Positions 4,426 through 5,573 of a stretch of DNA of 5,573 bases are shown here, piece by piece. A program made the position numbers and the translations under genes. This DNA is from Candidatus Aenigmatarchaeota archaeon (GTDB taxonomy: Archaea > Aenigmatarchaeota > Aenigmatarchaeia > QMZP01), in contig JACQOB010000071.1 in the NCBI GenBank assembly GCA_016202745.1, forward strand, positions 1-5,573, read 5' to 3'. The notes below the pieces were generated by a model. It did no database searches. It saw only the letters and a list, made by a program, of their open reading frames with translations, and was not told where the DNA came from. The first letter of the stretch is position 1; each line of letters begins with the position of its first letter.

Positions 4426-5175
4426 TCATCTGTCTAGAAACTCGCAGGAGTACCTCTCCCCCCTGGGGTTTATGTAAACCTTTTCCCCGCGCAATGCGGG
4501 GCACGTGGGGGAATCTATGCCCATCCCATAAGTGGCCTGCAGGGCAGGGCAGTTATTGGGTGCCAGGAGCGGGGAATAAACATCTGCGCCGGCCATCCTT
4601 TCCTTGAGCAGGGAGGTGCGCAATTCCTCTATTTCCTTCCTGTTAAGCAGCCGGAGCTTCCTCCCGCTGCCCACGGGGAAGACGAGGTTCACCCTCAGCG
4701 GAACATGCATTTCCCTGGACAATCCTATCAATCCCGGGACATCGCCAAGGTTGTCCTTGTATATGGCAGAGGAAATGAGCGTGGCATAGTGGCCTTTCAG
4801 TTCGCCCAGGTTTGCAATCGCAGCGTCAAACTCGTCAAACCTTGCTATCTCCGCGTACTTCTCCCTTGTTGAGGCAGGAATATTTACCTGGACCGTCACA
4901 CGGTCCTTATTATCCAGCCCCAGGAATTCCCCCGGAATGTGGGTTGCATTAGTCGCTATATGAACATCTTTCCCCTTTTCAGTCAGGTATTGAAGGAAAT
5001 CAAGGAAGTTCTCATGGAAGAAGGGCTCCCCGCCTCCTATTTGAAAGCTTTCCGCGTCCTTGAACTCATCGGCTATAGCCTTCATGCTTTCCAGGTCAAG
5101 CTTTCCGCCTGAGTCCCTGTAGCAAAACCTGCACGCAATGTTGCAGTATGTATTGATGTCAATGTTTACTAGCAT
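4426..5175 (-). CDS. Radical SAM protein with a short SPASM-like C-terminal tail
   Basis: Radical SAM enzymes split S-adenosylmethionine with a [4Fe-4S] cluster to make a 5'-deoxyadenosyl radical. In this 249-aa protein the cluster motif is CX3CX2C at C11, C15 and C18 (YCNIACRFCY); GGGEP (47-51) binds the SAM amino group, and a (beta/alpha) barrel follows to about residue 195. Three more cysteines, C209, C225 and C244, lie in the tail, with PALRGEKVYINPRGERYSCE resembling the start of a SPASM/twitch auxiliary-cluster domain. The protein stops five residues after C244 (EFLDR), shorter than a full SPASM domain. This architecture is typical of peptide- or protein-modifying enzymes, but the substrate is unknown. 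ATG 5175 lies 2 bp after the stop of the upstream gene, with a weak AAGGA site inside that gene, implying cotranscription and coupled translation. Confidence 0.93.
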   Translation of the reverse strand: MLVNIDINTYCNIACRFCYRDSGGKLDLESMKAIADEFKDAESFQIGGGEPFFHENFLDFLQYLTEKGKDVHIATNATHIPGEFLGLDNKDRVTVQVNIPASTREKYAEIARFDEFDAAIANLGELKGHYATLISSAIYKDNLGDVPGLIGLSREMHVPLRVNLVFPVGSGRKLRLLNRKEIEELRTSLLKERMAGADVYSPLLAPNNCPALQATYGMGIDSPTCPALRGEKVYINPRGERYSCEFLDR

Positions 5176-5177
5176 AG

Positions 5178-5573
5178 TTATCCTTGCACCGTAATGATAT
5201 CCTTAAGCATGCCGCTTACGTTCCTGTTGTAAGTTTCCCCTATCTCTATCAGGTATATCGCTACCGCATTCTTATAGGCAATATTAAGTTTAGGGGTGTA
5301 GGCTACAGACGCTGCCCATAGCCTGTATTTATCTAGCAGCCCATCCAGGTATCCTGCCTTGGAAAACGCATCGCGTGACATGCAACCGATGTCAGGCCCT
5401 GCGGTGAAAATCTGTTTTACCATCTCCGGCTTCCCGTCATGCTCCCTGGATGATGCCATATAGTTTTTCGCAATCCCAAGAAATCCCTGGAAGTCACTGT
5501 CAGATATGCACATCTCCTGGTCGGCTTTGATCGTGTTTGCCAATGATCCGAGTTCCGCAGTGCTGTATTGAAT
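5178..5573 (-). CDS. Protein of unknown function, C-terminal 131 aa (5' end beyond window)
   Basis: The frame is open to the right edge, so the gene is partial; the internal TTG at 5543 need not be its start. The visible part begins IQYSTAELGSLANTIKADQ and ends MLKDIITVQG, with TAA at 5180-5178. I do not recognise it. It looks mainly helical and soluble, with two cysteines (in EMCISDSDF and DIGCMSRDA) and a tyrosine/alanine-rich helical stretch (YRLWAASVAYTPKLNIAYKN). The 2-bp gap to the radical SAM gene makes it an operon partner; it could be that enzyme's substrate or accessory protein, but this is only context. Its promoter lies outside the window. Confidence 0.8.
   Translation of the reverse strand: MQYSTAELGSLANTIKADQEMCISDSDFQGFLGIAKNYMASSREHDGKPEMVKQIFTAGPDIGCMSRDAFSKAGYLDGLLDKYRLWAASVAYTPKLNIAYKNAVAIYLIEIGETYNRNVSGMLKDIITVQG

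Noticed and set aside
4342..4428. Read-through of the radical SAM TGA into 28 further in-frame codons that include one cysteine
   Set aside because: The extension (starting AFGCFPMNFGRKTI) does not match SPASM continuation, and TGA also ends the GGGP synthase and 169-aa genes, so it is an ordinary stop.
4310..4504. Minus-strand frame of 64 codons overlapping the end of the radical SAM gene
   Set aside because: Overlaps the SPASM-like tail in another frame, and the residues look random.
4335..4607. Plus-strand frame starting at GTG with a hydrophobic beginning
   Set aside because: No ribosome site is seen, and most of it is antisense to the radical SAM gene's conserved tail.
1..5573. CRISPR array
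   Set aside because: No regularly spaced repeats of 23 bp or more are present on either strand.

Overview
The window looks like chromosomal DNA of an archaeon. The lineage cannot be fixed from sequence alone; a DPANN-type or related small archaeon is my guess. The evidence is a geranylgeranylglyceryl phosphate synthase, which commits carbon to archaeal ether lipids, an archaeal-style FtsY, TATA boxes about 28-31 nt ahead of several start codons, and heavy AGG/AGA use for arginine. Genes are packed tightly on both strands. No stretch over 300 bases lacks a gene; the largest gaps are 3528-3729 (202 bp) and 4240-4425 (186 bp).

Left edge (1-264): bases 1-144 look like the last codons of an IS200/IS605-type tnpB followed by its right-end/omega-RNA structure: a 9-bp GC-rich hairpin, then a CGAGGAATC motif and a short terminal hairpin. 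This is inference from pattern, not proven. Facing it on the minus strand is a tiny gene of 42 codons with a strong Shine-Dalgarno site and its own TATA box. Its last codons run into the presumed element end, so it may be a gene cut short by the insertion.

Centre (340-3527): two divergent pairs lie back to back. ftsY (minus) and an unknown 108-aa protein (plus) share a 42-bp promoter whose two TATA boxes each lie 28 nt from their start codons. An extended SDR / NAD-dependent epimerase (minus) and GGGP synthase (plus) share a second compact promoter region. The 108-aa gene and the epimerase gene converge and overlap by 4 bp. FtsY is the membrane receptor for the signal recognition particle, and GGGP synthase makes the first ether bond of the membrane lipids, so the block is housekeeping for membrane and secretion.

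Right side (3730-5573): a minus-strand group contains an unknown protein that runs off the window edge, a radical SAM protein starting 2 bp after it, and, behind its own promoter, an unknown 169-aa protein. The radical SAM enzyme has CX3CX2C and GGGEP motifs and three more cysteines in a short SPASM-like tail. The adjacent genes of unknown family make this the least explained part of the window. The gap between GGGP synthase and the 169-aa gene holds decayed tandem repeats and a GC-rich fold.
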